Source of the DNA: Hondaea fermentalgiana
Taxonomy: Eukaryota > Sar > Bigyra > Thraustochytrida > Thraustochytriidae
Direction: 5' to 3'
Length of the DNA: 16,594 nucleotides
Assembly: GCA_014084085.1 (NCBI GenBank)
Contig: NPFB01000207.1
Coordinates: forward strand, 1,209 to 17,802
Positions 7,357 through 15,672 of this stretch are shown here, piece by piece (positions within the stretch are counted from its first letter, which is position 1; each line of letters starts with the position of its first letter). The notes under the pieces were generated by a model. The model did not search any database, had not been told where the DNA came from, and worked only from the letters and a program-made list of their open reading frames with translations. Position numbers and translations under genes: made by a program.

Positions 7357-8367
7357 TCAGCAGCAGCATCAGCATCAGCATCAGCATCAGCAACACTATT
7401 GGCAAGAGGATCTGTATGGGGGTCTCGGGAAGAGGTTCGTCAGCGACGTTTGGCGTATTTCGATCAACGTCTTGGCGATGGACAAGGACATCCTCAAGAC
7501 CTCTTGCAAAATAGTGAGCAAGACGATGAGCAAAATGATGAGGCAAATGATGAGCACGATGTGAACGTGTCTGAGGTGTTTATGGTGCAGTGGCGCGTGG
7601 TGGACGTGAGTCCAGATGAAGGCGGCCTATTGAGCGGAGAGACGCGTTTGTACACGGATGCAAACGCTGCGGGCCGCGTGGAAGATCTCGTGGACGCGCA
7701 GCTGGATGAAGACGGGGCTGGCAGCTTGGGTGCAGAGAGACAAGAGGTTGTAGAAGGCACGTACGAGAGCGCGCACGAGGGTGGCGACGTCTCATCGCTG
7801 TGTTTGCGGTGCGGAGGTCTCGCGGAAGCGCCACGCGATGCTTTGCAGTGCACGATATTCTGCTGTCCATGCGGGCAGCCGATTCCGAATCCGCAGAGCC
7901 CGCTGTGGCAGTCTGTGGATCATATGCTTTTGAGTGCGAGGGAGGCGCAGCGTCCAAGTGTGTTATTTCTGCACGAGCTGCGCGAAGTCATTGCGGTGAT
8001 GCCAATGCGCGATGCTCGGACGCCCGTATTACATTCGTCGTTGAACGTGTTTCCGACGACGGCTGATGGTGGTGTTGATTTTAATCAGGCCGATCGTTTG
8101 GTGCTCTTGATCATGCCCTCTTTGCGGCGTCGATCACGCGGGGTAGACCCGGGTGTTCTTGCGCGGTTGCCGGTGTCGAGGTTTGCATCGATTCGCGAGA
8201 GCGCTTTGCGAAGGGGGGAGACCAGCTGCTGCATTTGCATGCAAACGTATGTTGACGACGACGAGCTGCGCACGTTGCCATGTTTCCATTTCATGCATAA
8301 GACGTGCGTGGATCGCTGGCTTGGGGTTGCCAAGACGTGTCCGATTTGCAAGTATGCGGTCGAATGA
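6433..8367 (+). CDS. RING-H2 finger protein, probable E3 ubiquitin ligase
   Basis: A 644-residue protein. The frame is open upstream to 6238, but the first in-frame ATG is at 6433. Its C-terminus is a complete RING-H2 finger: C599-x2-C602-x14-C617-x-H619-x2-H622-x2-C625-x10-C636-x2-C639, ending five residues before the stop. Such fingers recruit ubiquitin E2 enzymes. Other features: acidic tract 47-69; two segments with the pattern V-V-R-x-x-x-P-x-G (about 95-125 and 195-225, the second ending CADTEIHFD) that recall the D-T-x-I turn of Cdc48-N-like beta barrels (tentative); Ser/Ala homopolymer 298-321 from a CAG/CAT repeat; acidic Asp/Glu/Asn stretch about 358-376; and a second Cys cluster CLRC...C...CCPC (C457, C460, C473, C477, C478, C480), possibly another zinc site. 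No membrane segment is apparent. Substrates unknown. Its last 14 codons are duplicated downstream. Confidence 0.87.
7325..7392 (+). repeat. CAG/CAT trinucleotide repeat in RING gene
   Basis: A run of TCA and GCA codons encodes a Ser/Ala tract (residues 298-321). The same DNA read one frame over would give Gln/His. Flanking sequence stays open in the main frame on both sides, so the Ser/Ala reading is the expressed one. The imperfect CAG array is likely length-variable. Confidence 0.85.
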
Positions 8368-8585
8368 CTGCAAAGCCAGCTACACGAAGAGGAGGTGAAG
8401 AAGATTGCTTACTTTTGACTCTGCAGCTGATGATCTCTTGTTGCACTTTGTGATAGGGGTTGCCAAGACGTGCCCGATTTGCAAGTAGGCGGTCGAATGA
8501 CTGCAAAGCCTGCTAAACGAAGAGGAGGTGAAGAAGATTGCTTACTTTTGACTCTGCAGCTGATGATCTCTTGTCGCACTTTGTA
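8323..8585 (+). repeat. 133-bp tandem duplication of the RING gene 3' end
   Basis: GGGGTTGCC begins both copies, at 8323 and 8456. Over about 130 bp they differ at about five positions, then diverge after the CACTTTGT motif. The first copy carries the last codons of the RING gene (GVAKTCPICKYAVE), its stop and about 90 bp of 3' flank. In the second copy TAT has become TAG, so the copied frame stops after the final RING Cys-Lys. The second copy is therefore a non-coding relic in the 3' flank. Confidence 0.92.
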
Positions 8586-8775
8586 GTAAGGCCTCCTCTC
8601 TTCGTCAAAAACCATGGAGAAAAGGAATGAACAAGACGATGGAGAAGAAGGATGTGTGTTTGGTGGAAGCTGAACGAATGGAAAAGCAGAAGCATAGTGA
8701 TTTTCAAATAAGTTACGTACGATGCGCGCGCCACACTCGAGTGAGTTGCAGAGTGAGCGACGCATGGCTTTTCTT
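8368..8775. other. Convergent intergenic region between RING and kinase genes
   Basis: This 408-bp stretch joins two gene 3' ends. Its first half is the duplicated RING tail. Bases 8586-8775 show no gene, no clear AATAAA on either strand and no notable repeat. Both 3' UTRs must end here or overlap. Confidence 0.6.
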
Positions 8776-10671
8776 TTAATACATGGTGCGAGGGACCTTG
8801 AGGTGATGATGCGCGTGCACGTCCAGGGCTGTTACATCCGAGACGGAGCGCTCCCTCTTGAATTGGTGGAGCATGGGCTTGCAGTACTGCTGCTGCTGCT
8901 GCACATGGTCGACCGTGGTGAGGAGACTGTGCGTGGGCGCAAGCGTGAGCGATGCAGGCTGCTGCATGACATAGCTCGCGGAGCGCGCAGGTGACCCGCG
9001 GGGCGAAAAGGGCGCCGTGGCCGCGGAGGACGAGGCGTACGAGAGCGCCGACGAGGTCGAGCACGAGATGGCGAGCTGCGGCACGTAGCGCATGTGCGGC
9101 ATTTGCGTGCCGACCGTCACCGTGGTGGACGAGTGCGCCAGGCAAGGCGGCGGCGGGAGCTGCTGCTGCTGCTGCTGCTGGGCGACCGCTGCTGCGGCGA
9201 CAACGGCAGCGATGCGGTCCATGGAGGGGGCCTGCTGCGTAGTCGATCCGGTAAGGTCCACAAAGGATGATTGCACGAGGTTGGGTTGGTGGAATTGCTG
9301 TGCCATTTGCTGCTGCTGCTGGTGACACTGCTGCGAAAAGTGGTGCAGGTTGACACCGGCGCCAAAGTGGAAGCCCGCTTGATGGTGGTGGTGAGCGTTG
9401 GTGTTGTTGAGAGCGTTGGGGTTCGAGCACGAGACAATTTCCACCGGGTCCTCATCGATGATGAGGGGATCGACAAGGGCGTCAGAAGGAGCCCTGGAGA
9501 TGGCGGCAAAGGTCGACGGCACCATGGTGGGCGGCGGGGTAGTGAGCGGGGCGACAATGGCAGAGGGCGGCAGCATCTCTACGCTAATGCCATAGTTATC
9601 GGCAAGCACGGAAGCAATGGTGTTAACAGCAAGACCGACGGGTGCGCGCATGGTAGCATCGACGCGGAGGAGCTCCTCGGCGAGAATGCACATGCGGTTG
9701 AGGACGGCGGGAGACCAGTTGCAGCGCGTGTACTTGCGCATGTAGACGACGGGGTTAAACTTGCGGACCGTGGTGGAGTCGTAGTCGAGGTAAGGGGATG
9801 CGGCAGTGGTGGCGCCAATGAGGAGGAGCACGCCAAAAGCCCATGCATCATCTGCCTCGGTGTGAATGCCCGAGTTGTCCATGCGTTCAGGGCTGTAGTA
9901 GCCCTTTGTGCCGCCAACGACGCCGAGGTCGAGGCCAGGGACGCAGGAGCGGTCAAAGTCACCAAACTTGGCCCGTGCGTCATCTTTGCCAACCAGGACG
10001 TTTTCTGGCTTGAGGTCGCAGTAGACGATGCCCGAGGCATGGAGAACGTGGAGGGCAAGGGCGGTGGAGTGCAGCGCACGGAGGATCCAGAGTCCAAAGT
10101 CGGGCACGGTGGCGGAGCGCTCAATCATGGTGAAGAGATCGGTGTCAACGAGCTCGAGAGCGAAAAAGACTTGGCGTTGGCGCGCGATGGTGGCCGTGAC
10201 GCCTCCAAGGCAGGTCACGACGACATCGCGGGCAGGTCCCTCGAGGGAGCGAAGGAAGCGGTGGATGCGCCACTCGCTCGCCCAGGGGCTGTCGAGGCCC
10301 TTCTTTTTGGGTCCATAAGGGACGCATTTCAGGGCGATGCGCAGGGGAAGGCCTGCGGCGGCGGCCTCGTGGGGCGCCTCGGCCTCGAAGGCGGCGACGC
10401 ATCCGTGAGCGCCTGCGTGAGAGCTGAGGTCCTCGTGCGTGTTGGGGAAGACGTCAAGCTTGACGAAGCGGACGCCGTCAACGAGGCACCACTTGGGGAT
10501 GTGGACAAGCTTGCGCTTGCTGCTGAGACCAGTCTCGTACTCGCGCGCGGGCGCGGGCACGAGGACGTCGCGGGAGGCGGCGGGCACCGGGCGCGCGCGC
10601 TTGACGCCTGCCTCTTGCGCGCGCACAGGGACCTCCTCGTCCAGCTGCGTCTGCTTGGCGAGCCGCACCAT
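8776..10671 (-). CDS. Divergent protein kinase with Gln/His/Pro-rich C-terminal tail
   Basis: A 631-residue protein with ATG at 10671 and an A at -3. Kinase domain about 65-360: degenerate glycine loop HAGAHGCV (85-92, last two Gly kept); ATP-binding Lys K115 in ALKCV; probable helix-C Glu E133; catalytic loop YCDLKPEN with D219 and N224; metal-binding D238 in GDFD (DFD in place of DFG); SPE 260-262 at the end of the activation segment; D275 and G280 in DAWAFG. The HRD motif is YCD, so this is a non-RD kinase. Core catalytic residues are kept, so activity is likely. The tail (370-631) is low complexity: Pro/Thr, His run 427-430, Gln-rich 448-459, Q7 at 498-504, Pro run, Ser/Ala. No membrane segment or known regulatory domain is seen. 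The kinase family is not recognised. Confidence 0.9.
   Translation of the reverse strand: MVRLAKQTQLDEEVPVRAQEAGVKRARPVPAASRDVLVPAPAREYETGLSSKRKLVHIPKWCLVDGVRFVKLDVFPNTHEDLSSHAGAHGCVAAFEAEAPHEAAAAGLPLRIALKCVPYGPKKKGLDSPWASEWRIHRFLRSLEGPARDVVVTCLGGVTATIARQRQVFFALELVDTDLFTMIERSATVPDFGLWILRALHSTALALHVLHASGIVYCDLKPENVLVGKDDARAKFGDFDRSCVPGLDLGVVGGTKGYYSPERMDNSGIHTEADDAWAFGVLLLIGATTAASPYLDYDSTTVRKFNPVVYMRKYTRCNWSPAVLNRMCILAEELLRVDATMRAPVGLAVNTIASVLADNYGISVEMLPPSAIVAPLTTPPPTMVPSTFAAISRAPSDALVDPLIIDEDPVEIVSCSNPNALNNTNAHHHHQAGFHFGAGVNLHHFSQQCHQQQQQMAQQFHQPNLVQSSFVDLTGSTTQQAPSMDRIAAVVAAAAVAQQQQQQQLPPPPCLAHSSTTVTVGTQMPHMRYVPQLAISCSTSSALSYASSSAATAPFSPRGSPARSASYVMQQPASLTLAPTHSLLTTVDHVQQQQQYCKPMLHQFKRERSVSDVTALDVHAHHHLKVPRTMY
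8887..9321 (-). repeat. Three short CAG arrays in kinase tail (8887-8901, 9160-9180, 9310-9321)
   Basis: On the coding strand these are CAG runs of five, seven and four units. They encode the glutamine stretches of the C-terminal tail. They are imperfect and short, typical of polyglutamine tracts in intrinsically disordered regions. Confidence 0.85.
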
Positions 10672-10830
10672 GCTCTTGCTGCTTCTTGAGCTTGTGGCTT
10701 GGCTTGGCCTTGCTTGGCTTGCTGAGACAGGAGCGACGGGTCCCCCGGCTCAGGCCTCGCCTTGTTCAATTTATTACGGAGTTTGTTTGTTGCACTTGCG
10801 GCCGAGCGGCGCAAGTGCGTTATGGGCGAA
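10672..10830 (-). promoter_or_regulatory. Kinase gene leader and putative core promoter with 27-bp dyad
   Basis: Reading upstream on the minus strand from the ATG: a leader rich in CCAAG/CAAGC units (about 10684-10722), an AT-rich TAATAAATTG (10777-10768) about 100 bases before the ATG that could serve as a TATA-like element, and a perfect inverted repeat GCACTTGCG-n9-CGCAAGTGC (10792-10818). The transcript start is unknown, so the dyad could be an operator-like protein site or, if transcribed, a hairpin. Confidence 0.45.
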
Positions 10831-10975
10831 GCTGCCCTTTTACCGGCACCGCACGCTTGCGGCGCCGAGGCTGCGAAGCGAAGAGGTTTTGTTGGCCGCC
10901 TGCGCCATGGCTCTCCTGCTTTTTGTCTGTTTCCGCTTTCACCCCCTCTTTTCTCCGTCTTTCCTATTTCATTTC

Positions 10976-11100
10976 TTTTTCTTTTTCTTTTTCTTTTTCT
11001 TTTAGTTTTCTTTTACTTTTTCTCTCTTGGCACCGCGCTGCGCTGCGCTGCGCTGCGCTGCTCAGAGCTGCTCAGAGCTGCTCAGTGCTGCGCTGCGCCA
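10976..11100. repeat. TTTTTC hexamer tract followed by CGCTG and GCTGCTCAGA repeats
   Basis: About 4.5 TTTTTC units run from 10976 to 11003. CGCTG occurs five times in tandem from 11036 to 11060. Three 10-bp GCTGCTCAG(A/T) units follow, then CGCTG again near 11090. Confidence 0.9.
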
Positions 11101-11292
11101 TGCAGTCAGTAGTCAGTAGACGGGCTGTCCTATTCTCGTGCTGGCGTGCCTGGCCGCTCGCCTGCTCTGACGCCTTGCTCAAGACCAATCCAATAAAAAG
11201 CCCAGTCCACTTGGCCGCCTGCCTCATGGACGGAAAAGTGAGCGGTGAATCCTTCCGCCTCCTTTTCCTTTTCTCCTTTTCTCCTTTTCTCG

Positions 11293-11371
11293 TTTCTTTC
11301 TTTCTTTCTTTCTTTCCCTCCCTCCCTCACGCACTCCTGCCATCTTGCTTGCTTGCTTGCTTGCCTGCTTG
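11293..11371. repeat. (TTTC)6, (CCTC)3 and (CTTG)n arrays
   Basis: TTTC repeats six times at 11293-11316, CCTC about three times at 11317-11327, and CTTG five times plus variants at 11344-11371. All are pyrimidine-rich on the plus strand. Confidence 0.9.
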
Positions 11372-11463
11372 CTTTCTTTCATGCTTTCTTTCTTTCATGC
11401 CTTCATTCTTTCACTCGTTCATTGGCCATTCTTTCCTTTCCTCTCCTTTCTTTTCCTTTCGCA

Positions 11464-11468
<5 letters not shown>

Positions 11469-11497
<29 letters not shown>
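11469..11497. repeat. (TC)14 dinucleotide array
   Basis: An uninterrupted TC alternation of 29 bases. Such homopurine/homopyrimidine mirror repeats can adopt triplex (H-DNA) form in vitro. Confidence 0.95.
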
Positions 11498-11500
<3 letters not shown>

Positions 11501-11828
11501 GCTGCCTCCGGCGCTTCCTCCCCTCGGCTGTCCTTCTTTCGGCGCCCGCCCTCCCGCGGCTCGACCCGACTCCAGGCCTTGACGCCTCTGCCCGACGGAC
11601 GCGCTCCCGGCCGCCCTGCGCAGGCCGCGCCGCCTCTCCCTGCCTCCTCTCCCCTCCCTCTCCGCGTCCGCGTCTCCCTCCCGCCCCTGGCTCCTGGCTC
11701 CTTCTCCCCTACTCCTCGTCCCTCCGGGCGCCTCCGAGTCCCGCCTCGCGCGGGGCCCGGAGCCGCTCCCCTCCTCGCTTCCCTCTGCCTCTGCCTCCGC
11801 CCGTGCTCGGCCCGGCCGCGCCTAGAGG

Positions 11829-11977
11829 GGAGAGGGAGGGAGGGAGCGGGGCGCAGGCGCACTTGCCGGCAAGGGAGGGAGGGAGGGAGGGAGGGAGGGA
11901 GGGAGGGAGGAAGCGGCCGCGCCTTCCGCGCCGCGGCGGCTGAAAGAAAGAAAGAAAGAAAGAAGAAAGAAGAAAGA
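11829..11977. repeat. (GGGA)n and (GAAA)n purine arrays
   Basis: AGGG units occur at about 11829-11846, a perfect (GGGA)9 at 11873-11908, and (GAAA)5 with GAA-type variants at 11942-11977. The GGGA array has nine consecutive G-triplets, so plus-strand G-quadruplex formation is plausible. Confidence 0.92.
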
Positions 11978-12041
11978 AGGCAGGCGGGCAGGGCGGCCAG
12001 CACGGAACGGAACTCAAGCAGCGCGAGAGAGAGGGAGCGGG

Positions 12042-12136
12042 AGGGAGGGAGGGAGTCCAGGGCGGGCGCGATCGAGCGGAGGCAGGGAGAGAAAGAAAAG
12101 AAAGCATGAAAGAAAGAAAGAAAGGAAAAAGAAAGC
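12042..12136. repeat. Further GGGA and GAAA purine arrays
   Basis: GGGAGGGAGGGAG around 12040-12055 and GAAA-type runs at 12090-12136. These continue the purine-rich plus-strand block. Confidence 0.85.
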
Positions 12137-12680
12137 GGGCGCGACGGGAGGGAGGCGAGGAATCAATCAATCGCGCGATCGGGCAGGCGGGCGAGCGGGC
12201 GACCGGCGGTGGATCGATGGATCGAGCGGCAGGGCGCTGGAGCGGCCGGTCAGCCAGTCAGCGAGGCGAGCTGCGCGGGGCGGCGAGTCGTCGGCGAGTC
12301 GGTGAGCGGCGAGTCGATCGCTCGCTCGCTCGCCCGACCGACCGAGTGAGATGGATGCATCGACCCCTCCCTCCATCGACCGGATCGACCGGGCGATCAA
12401 GCAAAGCGGCGGCCGTCTGCTCTGCTTCGCACTGCGCAGCCCTGCCTGCCCTGCGCCGCACTACGCTGGGAGGCCGGGCGGGGCGGAGTGTAGGAGTGGA
12501 CGCGGGGCGCGCGACGGCGACCCAGGCGACTGCAACTGACCGACGCATGCGTGCGTGCAGTGCGTGCATGACGAGTCGACCCGCGTCGAAGCGTGTCGCA
12601 GTCGCGCGCCGACCGGGCGGGCCGCCGACCGCACGGGTCGGCGGCGCCGCACCGCACCGCGTCGCGCCGCCTCCCTGTGC

Positions 12681-12955
12681 TCGCTCGCTCGCTTTCTTTT
12701 CATTTTTTCTTTTCTTTTTCCTCTCAGCTTTCGCTGTTTCCTTCCTTCTTCCCAGCGCTCTTATTGGCCATCCGTTGATACATTCCTATTCCAGCATTTC
12801 TTTATTTTCTATTCCAAACAATAAATTCACTTTTTTGTCGATCACTCATTTATTCATTCGCTTCACAGGCCAAGCCAAGACCCGAACAAAAGTATACACA
12901 TACAACTAACTGGAAAAAGAAAGAAAGAAAGAAAGAAAGAAAGAAGGAAACAAAT
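12681..12955. other. AT-rich island bounded by pyrimidine and purine tracts
   Basis: A TTTC/CTTTT pyrimidine tract (12681-12726, ending CTCTCAG) leads into AT-rich DNA (about 12758-12910) holding AATAAA (near 12820), ATTGGCCAT (12763-12771) and CTAAC (12906-12910). It closes with a GAAA array (12914-12950, six perfect units). The surroundings are much richer in GC. The tracts are complementary to each other, so the island sits between loosely inverted arms. Confidence 0.7.
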
Positions 12956-13081
12956 AATGGAGGCCGGCCGGGGAAAGAAAAGCAGCCACCGGCCACCGCG
13001 CCAGCTCAGCCACTACACCAGTCGAATCCTGGCCGGCTGCTTGGTTGGCGTTTTTTCTCGCCCCGAGATCGCCCGTCTCCC

Positions 13082-13152
13082 TGCCTTGACTGCCTTGACT
13101 GCCTTGACTGCCTTGACTGCGTGCCTTGACTGCCTTGATTGCCTTGACTGCC
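13082..13152. repeat. 9-bp minisatellite TGCCTTGAC
   Basis: Four perfect tandem units run from 13082 to 13117. After a 4-bp interruption (TGCG) come three more, one with a C-to-T change. Confidence 0.93.
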
Positions 13153-13466
13153 TGCCACCGTGGCTGCTCAGTTCCCCCTTTCCGCTGTCTGGCCTGTGAG
13201 GGCCGCGCTGCGGGGACACGGTCCGGGGCCCCCCTCCCCTGCCTCGGCCCCTTGCGAGGCGGGACCCTCCCCGCACCTCGCGCCCGCTTCCTCCCTCGCC
13301 CTGCCGCTGCTGCTGCTTGCTCGCCACCCCGCCGTCGGCCCCGCAGCCGGCTCGCTAGCTCGATCGCCCGACTCGCCCGCCCGGCAGCTAGCTCGCGCCT
13401 TCCTGAACTGGCCGGCGCGAGTCAATCGCCCTCTCGGCTCGGTCCCCGTGCGGCGTGTGAGCGAGC

Positions 13467-13493
13467 GTGCGTGCGTGCGTGCGTGCGTGCGTG
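13467..13493. repeat. (GTGC)6 array
   Basis: Six perfect GTGC units from 13467 to 13490. This alternating purine/pyrimidine run is also Z-DNA prone. Confidence 0.93.
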
Positions 13494-13732
13494 AGGGAGG
13501 GACGTGACGAGCGCACGCAGGGCCGGCGACGCCGGGACCGGGAGAAGCAGCAGCATGCAGCTGCAGAGGATGTGCAGACCGCAGCGGCGGGTCGATGGAT
13601 CGGTCGATCCTCCCTCCCGGTGCCGGCCAGAAGAGGAAGAAAAGAGGGCCCTGGTAGTTGGGCGCGCGCGCTGAGGGGCGCGGGGAGACACGGCGAGCAC
13701 GCGATGCGATGCGAAGTAGAGGCTAGCCGTAA

Positions 13733-13757
13733 AGGCAGGCAGGCAAGCAAGCAAGCG
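13733..13757. repeat. GGCA/AGCA tetranucleotide array
   Basis: AGGCAGGCAGGCAAGCAAGC-type units, about six in all. The same repeat in the same orientation recurs near 15848. Confidence 0.85.
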
Positions 13758-14014
13758 AGGAACTGGGAGAAGAGGATGGACGCGGTAGCGCACGCTGCGC
13801 TGCGATGCGACGCCATGCAGGCGTTACGACGCGGTGCGGATCATGCATCGGGGGGTGGGTGGCGTAAAAGGGAAGCGAGGCGAAGCGAAGCGCAGGTCAC
13901 GGAGTCCATCCCGCGGGAGCCTGGTCCGGCCTCGCCTGGCCTGGTCTGCGTACCGGCCCGGCCCGATGAGACAGTCCGCTGCCCTGCTTGCTCAGCTAGC
14001 TTCGATGGCTGCTT

Positions 14015-14060
14015 CAGACAGACAGACAGACAGACAGATAGATAGAGAGACAGACAGCTA
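14015..14060. repeat. (CAGA)6 array with GATA/GAGA extension
   Basis: Six perfect CAGA units at 14015-14038, then TAGATAGAGAGACAGACAG. The reverse complement of this repeat occurs as (GTCT)6 at 16301-16324. Confidence 0.92.
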
Positions 14061-14427
14061 CAGTGAGCGGGTGGATAAGTGAGTGAGTGCGTGAGTGAGT
14101 CGGCACACAGAGAGACAGGGCGCCCGCGGGGACCAGCAAGGCCAGCAGTGGCAGGCCAGGAGAGGGAGGTCAGCGCCAGAAAGAAAGAAAGTGAAGCAAA
14201 CGAATCCATCCTTGCTTTCTTCCTTTTTTCCTTTTTTCCTTGCTCGCGTCCATACCGCGCATGTGCATGCTGCATCCATCCATCTATCCACCCGCTCCCG
14301 CCTGGCCGCTCACCCGTCATCCAGCCACCTACCCACCCACCCACGCCCGTATGGCCATGATCCGTCCGTCACGATGGCCTGTTGCGTTCCCGCTCCATAC
14401 CTTGCTTCTTACCTCCTTGCTTTCTTG

Positions 14428-14485
14428 CGTTCGTTCGTTCGTTCGTTCGTTCGTTAGTTCGTTAGTTCGATCGATCGGTCGATCG
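14428..14485. repeat. (CGTT)7 array plus GATC-rich segment: left arm of an inverted pair
   Basis: Seven CGTT units (14428-14455), then AGTTCGTTAGTT, then CGATCGATCGGTCGATCG to 14485. The reverse complement closely matches 15250-15305. Confidence 0.88.
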
Positions 14486-15249
14486 TCCGCTCGTTCCTTC
14501 GTCCGTCGCGGCTCCTGCCCTGATTGCCTTGCTTGCCTAACTTGCCTTACCTGCCTTGCCTCGCCTCGCTTCGCTTCTTCCTCTCTCCGCTCGCTGCCCA
14601 CCGCCTGCATCGCAGCGTAACCCTGAGGTCGCCACGCCGGCCAGTAAGCCAGCCATTGAGGCAGCCTCCAGCCAGCCAACGCTGCGCCACGCTATCTTCC
14701 CCGCAGGCAGGCTGGCCAGCCAGCTGCAGCTGCTTCCCAACTACCTCCTCTGCTGCTGCTGCCTCGCTCGCCTCGGCCGTGGCTCAGCCGCGCCCGCCTG
14801 GAGGCGCTCCGCCCGGTCGCGTCTCGACTCGTCTCGTCGCGTCGCATTCACATCGCATCGCATCGCTTTTCATCGCAGTGCGCGCAGCGGGAAGCTTGGT
14901 GAGGACAGAGAGATCAAAGAAAGAGCGGAGAAAATTGGGCTTTTGGGAGACACACACACTGGGGCGAGGGAGAGACGGAGGGAGAGGGAGGCTACCACTG
15001 GCCTCGATGGCGGTCATTCATGCACGCATGCCTGCCTGGCCTGCTTGGCTGCAGTGGCCATGGAGGCTGCTCAAGCAGAGTCAGCTGGCTTGCTGCAGAC
15101 GCGCGCAACCGCGGAATGCGCAAAAGGCCGTGGTTCCGCAAGAATGGCGCAGTCAGCCAGCCACGCAGCCAGTCAGCCAGCCACGCGGCCGGCCAGCAGG
15201 GCCGCTTGATCGGGCCGTCTATCCGCCACCCATCGATCAATCGATCAGT

Positions 15250-15305
15250 CGATCGATCGACCGATTGATCGACCAATCGAACGAACGAACGAACGAACGA
15301 ACGAA
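15250..15305. repeat. GATC-rich segment plus (CGAA)7 array: right arm of an inverted pair
   Basis: CGATCGATCGACCGATTGATCG and following bases lead into seven CGAA units (15278-15305). The element order and unit count mirror the arm at 14428-14485, with about 764 bp between the arms. Confidence 0.88.
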
Positions 15306-15634
15306 GGATCGGGCCAATCGATTGATCGCCATCCTTCTTTTGGTGCGCCTGGCCCCGGGTGGTTCAAGCCCCTCCTTCCCTCTTCTTCCTTCCTCTCCTG
15401 TCCTCTCCAGCAACGGAACAAAAGAAAAAAGGAAATACAGAAAGAAATAATGAAAGAAACTACTAGCGCGCAGTCAAATGAATGCAAGGAGGCGCGCAGC
15501 CAGCCTCCTTCCTCTGCGCGCGCCTGCACTCCCCGCTCGCCTTCGCTCACCTCCTTCGCTCACGCGCGCGCTGAGCCGGGCCGGCGTGGCTGGCGTGACG
15601 TGGCGCGCGGCTCGGCCCCGGACGCGTCGTAGCG

Positions 15635-15672
15635 CATCGCATCGCGTCGCGTCGCGTCGCATCGCGCATCGC
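15635..15672. repeat. GCATC/GCGTC pentanucleotide array
   Basis: Interleaved CGCAT and CGCGT units. Similar pentamers occur near 14820-14875 and 16078-16098. Confidence 0.8.

Noticed and set aside
9271..10689. 472-codon plus-strand open frame opposite the kinase gene
   Set aside because: It is antisense to clear kinase motifs and has no recognisable domain; long antisense frames are expected opposite GC-rich coding DNA.
11192..11197. AATAAA next to a double CCAAT (11185-11194)
   Set aside because: No adjacent gene end on the plus strand; too short to interpret without transcript data.
11245..12109. Overlapping 230-255-codon frames in the repeat region
   Set aside because: The translations are Ser/Leu/Phe/Pro or Arg/Glu/Gly strings dictated by TTTC, TC, GGGA and GAAA arrays, and they occur in several frames at once.
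15361..15371. GGTTCAAGCCC, matching a tRNA B box
   Set aside because: The flanking bases do not form a T-arm stem, and no A box or acceptor stem could be found upstream.
14524..15450. 308-codon plus-strand frame
   Set aside because: It crosses several tetranucleotide arrays and shows only Ser/Gln/Pro/Arg-rich filler; no recognisable fold.
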